Assembly: GCF_032854445.1 (NCBI RefSeq)
Contig: NC_088301.1
Location: forward strand, 16,633,518 to 16,697,517
Source: Liolophura sinensis
Taxonomy: Eukaryota; Mollusca; Polyplacophora; Chitonida; Chitonidae
Length of the DNA: 64,000 bases
Reading direction: 5' to 3'
A program made the position numbers and the translations under genes. The notes below the pieces were generated by a model that worked only from the letters and a program-made list of their open reading frames with translations, did no database searches and had not been told where the DNA came from. Of this stretch, positions 20,975 to 31,150 are shown in pieces (within the stretch, counting starts at the first letter, position 1; every line of letters starts with the position of its first letter).

Positions 20975-21315
20975 GAGCTGAAAAGAATGGCAACTGCTTG
21001 AACATACTAGGCTACAAAGCTTGGTAACCTCGTCAACATCCTGAGCTACAAGTTTGACAAAAGCGTTGATATCATGACGTACACAGTTTGACAACCGCGT
21101 TAACAGCCTAATTTGCGAAGTTTGGTAACCGTGTTAACTTCATGTGCTAAACAGTTTTCAACCTCGTTAATAGCATAGTCTGCGAAGTGTTAACATCTTA
21201 TGCTACAAACTTTGGCAACAGTGCTCTTATCGTAAGCTATAAAGTTTGGCAACCGCCTTAATATCATGGGCTAGAAATTTTGGCAACCGCGTTAGCATCG
21301 TGGGCTACAAAGATT
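20880..21315 (+). repeat. 34-bp minisatellite
   Basis: Diverged units follow the pattern GTTTGGCAACCGCGTTAA plus a TATCATGGGCTACAA-like half. For example, 34 bp separate GGCAAC motifs in the 21245-21290 part. About ten units are visible, the last near 21315. Unit B and its copy contain the same motif. Confidence 0.8.
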
Positions 21316-21329
21316 GGAAGCTTAACATT

Positions 21330-23540
21330 GATCATTGTTGTCACATGAGCAACAAGTATTGAATATAAGCGTCATGTTCGACATTCGTATACCATTCATA
21401 GTCCGTAAAGGGCGTTCCAAGTCGATAATCGCATGATTCATTTCCAAAACGTTTAACACTGGTTCCCAAAGACAAAGATATGTAAGAAATGATACAAATA
21501 GGAAATGAAGCCGATTACACACAAGAGAGAAGCGGTTATCAGTTTTCAATGATGCCGGGCAGACAGTGGATATTCTAGGCATGAATTCAATATCAAAGCT
21601 CAAATTCGTAGACCACGAATGGGTTCCAGGTCCGATAACAATTAAGCAACGCACCTCATTCGCCCTTTAATTGCAACTGTTCATAAAGGTTTCACACAGA
21701 TGTAATGAGCATAGGAACCTAGCCTCAGGTTAAGCGGTATTAGATACAGTTCGAAAATGACGAGCGTTACAGACCTTAACCCAACAGATTCTGATTCAAA
21801 AGTAACGGACGATTACGTCTTTCACGTAAATATGTAAGGATCTCATACTACAAGAGGCGCCATCTATGATGTTACACTTGACATGCTGGTCTGTATAATG
21901 GCTCTCTACTAAATAGACGGTTACACTCGGTGAGCTGCGCCATCTATGTTATTAAATACCAAGTACGCGATAGATATGTAATTAAGGATAACAGCGCCGT
22001 GTATGTGGTTGATCACAATGCAGATCGTAGAGATTCTGAAGGCCCTGTCCATACCTGCCAACGAGAATGTTATACTCATTGTAAAATTTGAGAAACTTAG
22101 AATGAAGGCGTTTGATGGAGTATCCTTGACAAAGTAGTTTTTGAACTAACAACTTGTGACGCAGATTAAAGTCACCACAATTTAGGCAAGATCTGACAAA
22201 ATTTTGTCGTAAAGGCGGGGTGAAAGGAGACCATGTTAGTCTTTGTACAGATATAGATCCAAATAAGATGTACCATCAGGACTATCTGTTGTCTCCTTTA
22301 AATCCAATGAAGGCGAATAGATTTCCTTCACCGCCTCAGCAATGTGCGGGTTATTTAACGCCAGTAGATCAACAATATACCGCTTGGTAAATGAAAAGGA
22401 TCGAACTTTAAAGATATTACTTTTAAGTAATTTCTGCATATAGTCGTATTCTTATGAAAACAGGTATATGTCTGCCAAAAGAGTCGCACAATTGGTGCCC
22501 ACTGGAATACCTTTGGACTTTTGGTAAATGGTATCCCCGGATTTCACATAGATGTTGTTAATGAGAAATTCAAGTAATTCAATAAACAATGTAACCTGCC
22601 ATGAGTGGTATCCTTTATAAATAGTAGAACTAAAGAAAGCCTTATTGCTTCTGACGTTAATGTAACGGTGACCTGTTTTAGTAAATACCGACACAATTAA
22701 CGATGATATTCTTTCAATAAGATCTTTGTGAGGAATTTTAGTATAGAGTGTAGACAAATCCCAGGTGGATACGTCTTTGCACGGTATATGCTTACGAGTT
22801 TAGAGTTGTTAAGAATCCACATGCAGTTGACACCTGGATTTTTTGTTATGGCAAAACAATACTTATTCCAAAATGACTTTACTTCTTGTAAAGCTCTCCT
22901 GTATGGGGATTTATGCACTTTAGGAATCCAGTAAAGTTGTGGTACCTGTGTATGACGGGTAGGTATATTTAGGCACCTTTCTTTAAGAAAGGTTTTGTGT
23001 TTTTTTTAAATAGTTCCTCCAGAGTACATGTAGTAGCCGAATACGTGGATGTTGTTGTAGATGCACATAGCTCTTGAACAAGAACTTCATAATAATAATT
23101 CTTGCAAATAAAGATGACATTATTAGGAGCCTTGTCTGCTACAGTGATGACAAATTTACTATGAAGGTAGCGAGTGTTTCTTGCACAGTGGGATCCTTAA
23201 AAACCTGTTTAACTTTAGGTAGAGCATCAAAGTCTATACGGTGTATAGTTAAACTAACCTTCTTTTTGACCATGTCAAGCCAATGGTTAAGTACCAAAGA
23301 ATCCACTTTCTCCCGTTTTGACCATTTTTTAACATACTCCTCAAGCGTCGAGGTGATATTTTTTTTGTTAGATCGAATGTTGACATTTCTCTTTTCTTTA
23401 TACATAGGACCTCTCACAAAGAGATTCCTTAGATCATGATTCTTAAAAATACAGTCACCAGACATGTTTACATTTGTCGTAGGTAAAGCTGAGGCTTCAC
23501 AATCACAGCTATAGCCGCCAGAAGCTCTCCCCACCTCCGT
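21330..23540 (-). pseudogene. PLE-2: degraded Penelope-like copy
   Basis: It is collinear with PLE-1. In minus-strand order: the N-terminal piece (23139-23534, CDCEAS to LPKVKQVFKDP), a 2-bp loss causing a frameshift near 23166, then a finger region with a ~68-bp deletion that joins MHKSPY to ALQEVKSFWNKYC. The RT palm follows (22452-22757, STLYTKIPHKDL, GIPVGTNCATLLADIYL). A frame change separates it from the YIVDLLAL part (22236-22439), where the YIDD box reads YIVD, so one catalytic aspartate is lost. A ~97-bp deletion near 22200 follows, then the C-terminus and the three 56-bp units. It is dead, but its 6-T run at 22839-22844 preserves the frame that PLE-1 has lost. Confidence 0.8.
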
Positions 23541-24126
23541 TCAGTGCTACTGTGACGGTTATGGTTAAAAAAACATGGTTAAAAAAACAACATTGATCAT
23601 TCATATCGGGCAGCAGTTGACAGCATGTATAAGACATTTTACTGTGAATTACAGTTAAGATATTATATATATGTAATATGGTTACAACAATATATTTATT
23701 TTGGCATTGGCGCATTGGAATTTCAAATAAATTTGGTTTATAATGTAACTTTTTCTATATCGGACCATTGTACATGCGTACAAATATTCCAAGGTCATTA
23801 ACTTAGTTCATGTTTGAAAAAAGAATTAATGTCACATTATTTTATACCCCATCACATATTTTAAAACACGAAAAAATATTCATCTTATCTGTGTAACAAA
23901 TAAAACCAACTTAATCCTAAGTTTAACAAGATAAACATATACAAAATATTAATCATTTATATATCTCATAATATTTATTTATCATATTTTCATGACACAT
24001 TCATACATTCATCAAAAGTTATACCTTTGGTCAACACTGAAGTATATGTGACTGAAGGGTTGCTACGTATATGTATTCCAAGATTCTACCTTTCGTCAAC
24101 ACTGAAATATATGTGACTGAACTTAA
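23541..24126. other. AT-rich spacer with a 65-bp-period duplication
   Basis: ACCTTTGGTCAACACTGAAG and its continuation at 24023-24056 recur at 24088-24121. The rest is very AT-rich, with no gene seen. Confidence 0.6.
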
Positions 24127-24423
24127 GTGGTAATCATGGTCGCTGTCCCAAACGTCATCCCAGTAGGTGCTTATCGGTTACACCGAAGTGTACAAAGAAT
24201 GTTGATACATGTCCTAAGGCGGGCCGTTGATGAGCTTAGGAAAGACAAAGTCGATACAGGCCACCACAAGGAGGGAGACTTTGTAGAGGATTCTGTAGAT
24301 TGGCCATGCTTTCGGGCTCTGCCCTCGAGAACGCGAAGATGTCTCAAGTCAGAAATCTTTAATTTTGTCAACACATTTAAATCACAAATTTACTGCAGTA
24401 AACTGTTTAGATTTCAGGACTAA
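24127..24423 (+). other. Unrecognised open frame in a GC-richer island
   Basis: A 98-codon frame with basic and acidic helical-looking residues (VQRMLIHVLRRAVDELRKDK) sits in the only GC-richer patch of an AT-rich neighbourhood. The opposite strand is also open for 67 codons. No domain was recognised and no convincing splice sites were found. It may be an old retrocopy, an exon, or chance. Confidence 0.2.
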
Positions 24424-24944
24424 GTCTAAGTTAAATATAATACGGCTTTGTGATCCCGATGCTTGTTTAATGTGAGGCATTTTCAAGGTTAGAGAGTGTT
24501 GCAGACAGTCCAGTTTTTCAGTTAATGAAACATCTTGTATCGCAGCCGACCACTTATCTGACAATATCTGTGCTACACGTTTAGCGCGCATCATTTGGTT
24601 TGGACATCAATAGACTATCGCCAGTGGTCACCACGCCCATACCTTGAACCATGAAGTCATGACCCTTAAAACCTATGCGCTAAGAATACACATAATTCTC
24701 TATCCTTAACAACACATTCAGTTACATGTCCCCCAACGGAAACCCAGTGAACGTTAACCCAATCCGCCGACACCTGCTGGGCAGAAATAATTATATTTCA
24801 ATTCCAGAAGTGTGATATTATATCACTTCTTGGCATGATCTTTTATTCCATGCTTAACCTTTTATTTATTAGCGATTATTTTAGATCATATACTCCTCTG
24901 AGAAACAACAACTTTAAATTCATGAATGGTCCAGCATTACACAG
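24424..24944. other. Gene-free stretch
   Basis: Nothing was recognised. Several AATAAA hexamers on the minus strand near 24845-24960 could end the transcript whose exons lie at 26265 and 28301. Confidence 0.35.
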
Positions 24945-26176
24945 ATTTTATTAAATTTAAAGATATGAACATGTAAAGCGGTCTTTTTCAGACAACTTAT
25001 AAACAAATCCGGCAATAATACACCATTACAGCACGACAGAACACACAAAAGAAAACTAAATCTTCTACAACAACAACAAAAAAATTAAAAGGCATAATGT
25101 AAAATACATAGCACTGACCTTAAGGCAACATTATATGTTACCCAACAATTGCTTTGTGTGAAAAAATTCCAGAAATTACCCAGATTTCAACTTTGTACAT
25201 GTTTTGTCTGATGTTACTTTGTGTACAATACAACATTGACAAAGCTTCAATCCTTGTCTGCAAAAACACATATTACACCCTCTTGTTATGGTGATAAACT
25301 TATCAAAAAGAAAGCGAAGGTCTCCTCTTTTGAGAACCTTAAGACAACAGTATATGCATGTTACCCTACACTGACCCGTTGTCGTTTTTAAGACAAAAAT
25401 TTACTCTCCAGAAACATGTATGAATATACATTAACAGCAAATTTACCCGCATTTAAGACCAGAAACCCCACAAGGGACAAAGGTCAGAGTGACAGTGAAA
25501 AATAAAACAATTCCCCATAATTACCCAATTTCAACCTTGTCTCTGCAAAGTTTACTCTATCTCCGATAAACACTGACATACTCCCGTCTATGCAAAACTT
25601 AACAACAAAAAACCATTATGGTGTGACCATTGTACACCTGTACATCTCTCACCAAGATCTACGCTTTATTTCAGGAGGAATGAATCAGTCATATAACTAA
25701 GCACAGATACACTGACCTTAAGGCAACAGTATATTATACCCAACAAAATATCTACCTTTCAGAAACATATATGAATATACGTTAATAACTTACAGCTGGT
25801 TTAGCCATGCCACATCAAACTTTCCTATAGCTCGTCGCCGCTAAATCTATGTCTTATTTTAGGAACAAGGAATCAGTCATGTAGCTAGGTACAGATACAC
25901 GGACATTAGAACAACAGTATATGTGTATGTTACCCAACAGTTGTCTGAAACAAATCTACCCTCTAGAAACATATGTGAATATACATTAACAGCTTCCGGC
26001 TAACTCACAAGGGTGAAGGTCAGAATGACAGTGAAGTATAAAGCAATTCACATATTACCGAAATTTCACCCCGATCTGTACAAGTATTATTTTATGTCCA
26101 ATACCAAACAGACATAAACACAAGAATTAGGCAGTTCAGATGTGAATTAAGTTCATCTGCACACACCTCTTTTTGT
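24945..26176 (-). other. Probable 3'UTR of the SET-domain gene, internally repeated
   Basis: It lies directly downstream (minus strand) of the stop codon at 26177 and has no long frame. Four diverged units share ACTGACCTTAAGGCAACAGT, then TATATGTTACCCAACA, CAGAAACATATATGAATATA and CATTAACAGC phrases; they start near 25113, 25329, 25711 and 25898. Minus-strand AATAAA signals occur near 25668 and 24955. The UTR assignment depends on the exon call at 26177-26265. Confidence 0.4.
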
Positions 26177-26265
26177 TCATTTATAATATGGGTTCTCAGT
26201 TGATGGCACGTGCAGGTCATCTTGTGTTTGTCCTCCAACCATATACTCCACAAGCTCTCTTTTAT
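26177..26265 (-). CDS. Possible terminal coding exon downstream of the SET exon
   Basis: On the minus strand TTGCCTTTTTCAG forms a good acceptor ending at 26266. It is followed by an 89-bp frame encoding KRELVEYMVGGQ and then TQDDLHVPSTENPYYK before a stop at 26177-26179. The acidic, non-repetitive ending looks like a genuine protein C-terminus, but I do not recognise it. To use this frame the preceding exon must end one base into a codon. The SET exon at 28097 ends in phase 0 with its best donor. So either another exon lies between them, a nearby donor (GTTACA, 4 bp further) is used, or the frame is the other one, which stays open for about 57 codons. Confidence 0.4.
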
Positions 26266-26364
26266 CTGAAAAAGGCAAATAATTCATAAAATGTTTTTGA
26301 CACAAGAAACACACACTTATATTTAAAATTTATATAATTACATAAAACCGTTATCAGTACGACA

Positions 26365-26625
26365 TGAACTATCAATCAATGTTATTTATTTGTTTATTTG
26401 CTTGCTTTGAGATTTACGCTGTACCGTGTACATTATTTCACTAATACAACGATGACCAGCATTATAGAGGAAGGAAATCGAACAGAGCCAGGGGGAAACC
26501 CACATCCATCCACAGGTTGCTGGTAAACCATTCCATCTCGAACTGGAGAGGAATTCAGCGTGAACAACAGCACTGGTGAGAGCCTCCTGAGTGATTGTAC
26601 TGTGCAAGCACTCTAACCACTGAAT
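26365..26625 (-). mobile_element. SINE S1, diverged
   Basis: Minus-strand S1 body: CTCTCACCAGTGCTGTTG, TCCTCTCCAGTTCGAGATGG, AACCTGTGGATGGATGTGGG, ATAATGCTGGTCATCG and a AAATAAACAAATAAAT tail. It is more diverged than most copies and lies within the proposed intron. Confidence 0.75.
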
Positions 26626-26859
26626 TAAGTGTGAAGCAAATGTATATTACGGTACATAATTAAGAAAGACTGAAACAATTTTTATCCAAAAAACCAAACA
26701 AAACAGCTATATGCATGTATAGAGATGGATATGTGCATTTCTGACTGACAACATCTTTTATTGATCACGTTTTGGGGAATGGGACCAAGGTCAAATACAG
26801 ATGGTTTTTCGTCTAAGGCAAAAACACTAAAATGAACCACTGAAGGTGGGAGGGTAGGG

Positions 26860-27118
26860 TAGAAATTATTTCTTTATTTTTTTGATTGGTGTTTGATGCG
26901 GTACTCAAGAATGCTTCACTTACACGAAGCGGTCAGCATTTTGGTGGGACGAAACCGGGCAGACCCCGGGAGAAACCCACGTTCTTCCTCAGGTTGCTGG
27001 TAGACCTTTTAATATACGGTCAGCGAGGAAGCCAGCATGAGCTGGACTTGAACTTATAGCCAATATTGGTGGGAGGCTTCTGAGTCATTTTGCTTCCCTG
27101 GCACGCTGTCCAACCCAC
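26860..27118 (-). mobile_element. SINE S1, near full length, diverged
   Basis: Minus-strand CTCATGCTGGCTTCCTCGC, ACCTGAGGAAGAACGTGGG, CGGTTTCGTCCCACCAAAAT, AGTGAAGCATTCTTGAGTAC and CACCAATC with an A-rich tail. The head is degenerate (GGTTGGACAGCGTGCC). Confidence 0.8.
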
Positions 27119-27604
27119 CACAGGATTTTTTAAAAACTGATCATTATAAACTACCTTCATAAAGCATTTCAGAACTTAAAATTGTCAAGGGTTTACAGAA
27201 CTTCTTCATGTGATCAATTCACAATTTGCCATCTGTTTTTATAAGACATTCAATGACTTTATATACCCAAAGAGTATAGTTTTCAGCATCATTTGCAACC
27301 AACCAATGTAAATCAACAGTTGGATTTCAATGAATGAATTAATTAAAAATCCTTTGTGTAATTATTTCTCTATTAATTTAAAGATGCCTTACATGCCTTA
27401 CATTACATGCCTTTCATTACATGAACCACTTTAATTGCTACTTGAGTTGATAAGATGCCCTAGCGAATATTTAGTTTACTTCTGCGTGCACTTTACCCTA
27501 CTCAAGGACAGTTTTTGCGGAAAATTATAGCCGTTTGTGTCAAAGAGACATTCCTTTCTTTCTCAAAAAAAACCCAAAAAACAAGAGGAAAAAAAGAGGA
27601 AATT
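27119..27604. other. Intronic-looking gene-free stretch
   Basis: AT-rich; ATTACATGCC repeats a few times near 27390-27420. I looked for a missing SET-gene exon here and found none. Confidence 0.4.
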
Positions 27605-27842
27605 GTAACTTCCTCGCTTAGCGTTCAGCATGAAGGGGATAGTGCTGTATCAGTATAATGGCTCAGGCGGGGCGGCTTACTTGCCTTCGGTAAGTCGTCT
27701 CAGTGAAGCAGCACTAGATAAAAGAGCGGTGGAAATCCGTCCTGCGACAAGGAGGCACATTACATACACTCTAATGATTCCTTCGTCATCATATGACTGA
27801 AAAATTGTTAAGTACGACGTTAAACTCTATGCACTCACCCAT
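27605..27842 (+). mobile_element. SINE S2, core A
   Basis: TAGCGTTCAGCATGAAGGGG, CTTCGGTAAGTCGTCTCAG, AGCAGCACTAGATAAAAGAG, GGAGGCACATTACATACAC, then GACTGAAAAATTGTTAAG and TACGACGTTAAAC. It is the reverse counterpart of 12086-12435. Confidence 0.85.
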
Positions 27843-27995
27843 TCAATAGCCATTGAAGCAAAACCGTACATTCAGAAATTCTGATCGCTTTATAGAGAAG
27901 TTGGCATCACCTTTCAAGTCTACAGAAACTTCAACCCCCTCTACATCCAGACAGGAATCGCAGAATTTCTGGTCTGTAGATGTTTTCAAAGGTCA
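27843..27995 (+). repeat. Inverted copy 2 of the S2-linked module
   Basis: It matches 11885-12085 in reverse complement, including the junction with the S2 tail. A second S2 tail fragment (GTAAGACGTTAAACCCC then CACTCACTCACTC) follows at 28010-28068, so the module here lies between two S2 tails. The frame ESQNFWSVDVFKGH is preserved. Confidence 0.7.
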
Positions 27996-28096
27996 CTTTC
28001 ATATGCTTGGATATGAAAAATTGATAAGTAAGACGTTAAACCCCAAGCGCTCACTCACTCACTCTTTCTCAAAAAAGATATAAAAATGTAACAAAC

Positions 28097-28301
28097 CTCT
28101 TTTCTCCCCAACAAATTGCTTTCATCACCGTAATCATCGGCATGCTTTTCTCCCGAGGGTATATCTCTAGTGGTAAACAGGCATAGCTTTATGTTGTTCT
28201 TGAAATACACTTTCTTCATCTTGCAATTGCAAGCTGGGCTCCTGATGCTCGTATCATTGACCATGTGTCTAAATCGATAATATATGTTTGACGCATCAAT
28301 A
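28097..28301 (-). CDS. Internal exon: C-terminal half of a SET domain (KMT5A/SETD8-like)
   Basis: On the minus strand CCCTTTCAG ends at 28302, the exon runs 205 bp, and the donor GTTTGT follows at 28096. The 68 codons begin IDASN and contain RFRHMVND (9-16), aligning with the RxxNHS/RFVND region of SET proteins. NCKMKK follows, then LCLFTTRDIPSGE (39-51) and DDYGDESNLL (55-64), which match the conserved LxLFAxRDIxxGEELxYDYGD block of KMT5A-type lysine methyltransferases. Such enzymes methylate lysines, classically histone H4 K20. Odd points: GEELRYDYG reads GEKHADDYG, replacing the usual Tyr before DYG. The SET N-terminal half was not found within the window upstream, so the gene is incomplete here, has a very long intron, or is a relic. 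Confidence 0.65.
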
Positions 28302-28603
28302 CTGAAAGGGCAATATTAAAGACAAAGAAGTCTTTTAAAGCAAATGCACCACAACTGCAAAAGAAATATTCATATATGCTATCTGTTACATGCTTTGGGT
28401 AACATATTTGACAACAGAGCATTTAAGTATTTTTGCATTTAATTAACTAAACCTTAACTAAACCAGGGCTCCAGGTATTTTTTTGCCTGATGAGTTTTTG
28501 TGTTTTGATGCGTATACATACACAAGATTTTCAGAAGTGATACATATTTTGGAAGACAATAGCAAACAAGCACGCTATCTAGAGCCCTGCCTCGCTGGCA
28601 AGT
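28302..28603. other. Gene-free stretch upstream of the SET exon
   Basis: AT-rich intron-like sequence; no coding frame consistent with the SET N-terminus. Confidence 0.4.
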
Positions 28604-28843
28604 TGCCTGCATGCACATTATTTTGCCTCTAGTCATATAGTTTTAGCTGTCTATCCAGATCATCTGTGGGGAAAAGGCAGATATTTTGATTCTGCAATCT
28701 CATTTGATCTCACGCATCTCATGTGCCTGCATGCACATTATTTTGCCTCTAGTCATATAGTTTTAGCTGTCTGTCCAGACCACCTGTGGGGAAAAGGCAG
28801 ATATTTTGATACTGCAATCTCATTTGATCTCACGCATCTCATG
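28604..28843 (+). repeat. 120-bp tandem duplication
   Basis: Units at 28604-28723 and 28724-28843 are exactly 120 bp apart and differ at about four bases (for example CTATCCAGATCATC versus CTGTCCAGACCACC). The event is recent compared with neighbouring repeats. Confidence 0.9.
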
Positions 28844-28865
28844 CAGCTGGCAGGACAGATAATAT

Positions 28866-28999
28866 GTATTCGACCTTCCCACTTACGGCCGTAGAGGAAG
28901 CAAGCATAAGCTGGACTCGAACTCACAGCGACCGTATTGGTTAGAGCCTTCTGGGTCATTACGCAGCGCTAGCGCACTAGCCAACTGAGCCACGGAGGA
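28866..28999 (-). mobile_element. SINE S1, head only
   Basis: Minus strand: CCTCCGTGGCTCAGTTGGC, TAGTGCGCTAGCGCTGCG, GAGTTCGAGTCCAGCTTATG and GTAAGTGGGAAGGTCG. The 3' half is missing. The 5' tRNA-like end is the best preserved in the window. Confidence 0.85.
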
Positions 29000-29400
29000 T
29001 CCTCTCATATTTTACAGAAACCAACATTTCACACTTTTCAATAGGATAAACTATTCTCTTTATGCTTCAAATTCTGCCAAAACAATGTTAGAGTAACCCG
29101 TACATTTAATGAAGAGTGACAAATGGGAAAAATAAAATGTCGGCGAAAACTAACCAGTGACCTCTGTTTTCCCAGACTTTCTTTTAACTGAAAAAGCAAT
29201 GCATATGGACTCAAAAGATGATAAATCCATGAATCTTTAAAAAGACACATGAAAGATAGCTTTTGTACCGTGAATTAATATAACATACACATTCTAAGGT
29301 GTTACAAAAGACAGTTTTCAGTGGACATGTTTGGAAGATAAACTGGCTTTAAAAGTCACACAATCAACACTCAGTATTCTGACAGTTAGCAGCCAGACAG
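29000..29400. other. Gene-free stretch
   Basis: A short minus-strand frame (29038-29250) is open, but no domain is recognised. Confidence 0.35.
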
Positions 29401-29673
29401 TTAATGCACTAAACCAGTGCCATCAATGGTGACACCAACTATTAGGTAGAAATTAGTGTCCTTGAATGTCAGGAAAGTTTTGCTTTGTGTTAGAGTGCAG
29501 TTGCCCTGATTCCCATTCCACGTCACCTTAGAAAAATCATGAGCTGAATAGTGTGCATAAATGTGCAATGCATTTACAAGATTGCTCCCAAAATGCTTCT
29601 GTATTATTAGCTTTTTAAGCCTTGGGCATTTATACTCCTCATTTGAAAGCTTTAAGAACCATTTAGATTGCTT
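29401..29673 (-). other. Candidate unrecognised coding exon without start codon
   Basis: A 90-codon frame between two stops reads EEYKCPRLKKLIIQKHFG, then SAHDFSKVTWNGNQGNCTLT and NFYLIVGVTIDGTGLVH before TAA. CACTATTCAG near 29545 is a possible acceptor, which would give a 46-residue terminal exon starting HDFSKV. The second half has a normal protein composition with an N-glycosylation-like NCT. I cannot name it, and chance openness in AT-rich DNA is possible. Confidence 0.25.
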
Positions 29674-30897
29674 TCACTTATAAATTTGTCCGAATTTGCA
29701 AGCCTGATCAATTGATGATCATTAATCAACGTTTGGATTTTATACTTTTATTTTTACATGTGAGACAATCAATAATTTATATTTAGTAGTGATCGAAGAA
29801 GAATTATACAAAGTGAGAGAAAAAATATAGGATAGCATTTGGTAACGTCAACAGGTGCATGTGATCAACCGGTGTATGTTCTCAACCATTTTAATTAGTC
29901 AAGGAAGTTATCCATGGTAGGATTCAAGACGGCAAATACTGCTTTAACCTTTAACATCTTATACACCACTGAATAGAGAGAGACTGTCAACGTGGTGTCC
30001 GTTTTCGGATATTTTGCGGTCAACCTTTTATACTGTCGTATAACCTGTTTTTACACACGAACAGTTGAGAACTGGTCAATCGAGTTTGGGCGGTGTTCGT
30101 GCACGGAAGTTAAATCTTGATGAGTGGGTCAGGGGTGGACTGTGTGAGTGTATACTTGTATATCCACAGAGTATTTTACAAGACAAAATCATTCGATCTG
30201 TATTAGTTTTGAGTCGAAGGCCATTGCCGTTTGGCCACAATGCTTAGACCGGATAGGCAGATCGGCCGACCGGAGATCATGCCGAATTTTTTAGGCCGAT
30301 CCCTATTTCCGGCATGGGGCCACAATACAGCTGGACACAGACCCCCATTGGAACTTCCGTTTGTCGGGAGAATGTAATTCTGTGTATTTTACGGTGTTAA
30401 GTCTTTTTTTTTTTGCTGCCAGCCTGCCGCTTTTGGTGTACAGGTGCATGGCACCCCTCCCAGCTGCCGACATAGAAAGGTCCAGATTTTGACGGTCAAC
30501 CTATGTCAAGATTTTAATGGCTTCTTTCTCACAGGCTGGGCCAGGTATGCACCAAACTTATTGGCTGCGGAATGTTTGGGACTAAGCTACAACGCTAAAC
30601 GTTAACATTGTCACTTAAGGAAAAGTAATGGGGGTCTGTGGTCAGCTACATAGCGTAGTTGTGAGTGGTATCCTCTAGACAGAAACGAAGACTTATCGCA
30701 CGTAAATCATGCCACATTTTGTGGTTTTCCCAGAGCACTGGTTTTCATTATACACGAACGTGACCGCCATAATATAAACGTATGGGTGGAACATTCTGAG
30801 GCATGAGGTTATTCAACTAGCAAATAGATAGAATAGAAAGTTAGAAACCTAACAGCATCAACATCCATCCATATGGCACCTTGTGTTGAATGTGGCG
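29674..30897. other. Gene-free stretch
   Basis: Nothing recognised. The part 29980-30620 is GC-richer, with CGG-rich patches (CGGATAGGCAGATCGGCCGACCG), and could hold a promoter or an unrecognised exon. Confidence 0.35.
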
Positions 30898-31150
30898 AGG
30901 ACACAGCATTTTGAGTAATTCTAGACCATTGACGTTTAAAATATTGCAATTAACATCATTGCATATTTTCTATCCAATTTTGCGTAAGCCATGGTGCTAT
31001 GGGGAGCGAAATTTGCTACTTTTCAGGCATTTTCATTAACAGTTAGAATAAAACTCTAACTGGGGTAAACTGACAAGAGTTCATATTTGATCGGTTACGT
31101 GTGATCATTTGTCATCGTCGCTATTCTGATTTTATTCCCTATGCTGTTCG
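30898..31150 (-). repeat. R1, near full length
   Basis: Minus-strand anchors: AAATGATCACACGTAACCG, AGTTAGAGTTTTATTCTAAC, TAGCACCATGGCTTACGC, GATGTTAATTGCAATA, and TCTAGAATTACTCAAAATGC at the 3' end. It defines the R1 3' terminus well. Confidence 0.8.

Noticed and set aside
29140-29190. Mini-exon LKESLGKQ resembling the alternative frame of the 26265 exon
   Set aside because: The acceptor-like CTTTTTCAG followed by TTAAAAGAAAG resembles CTTTTTCAGATAAAAGAGAG, but similarity ends after about 12 bases and no SET context is present.
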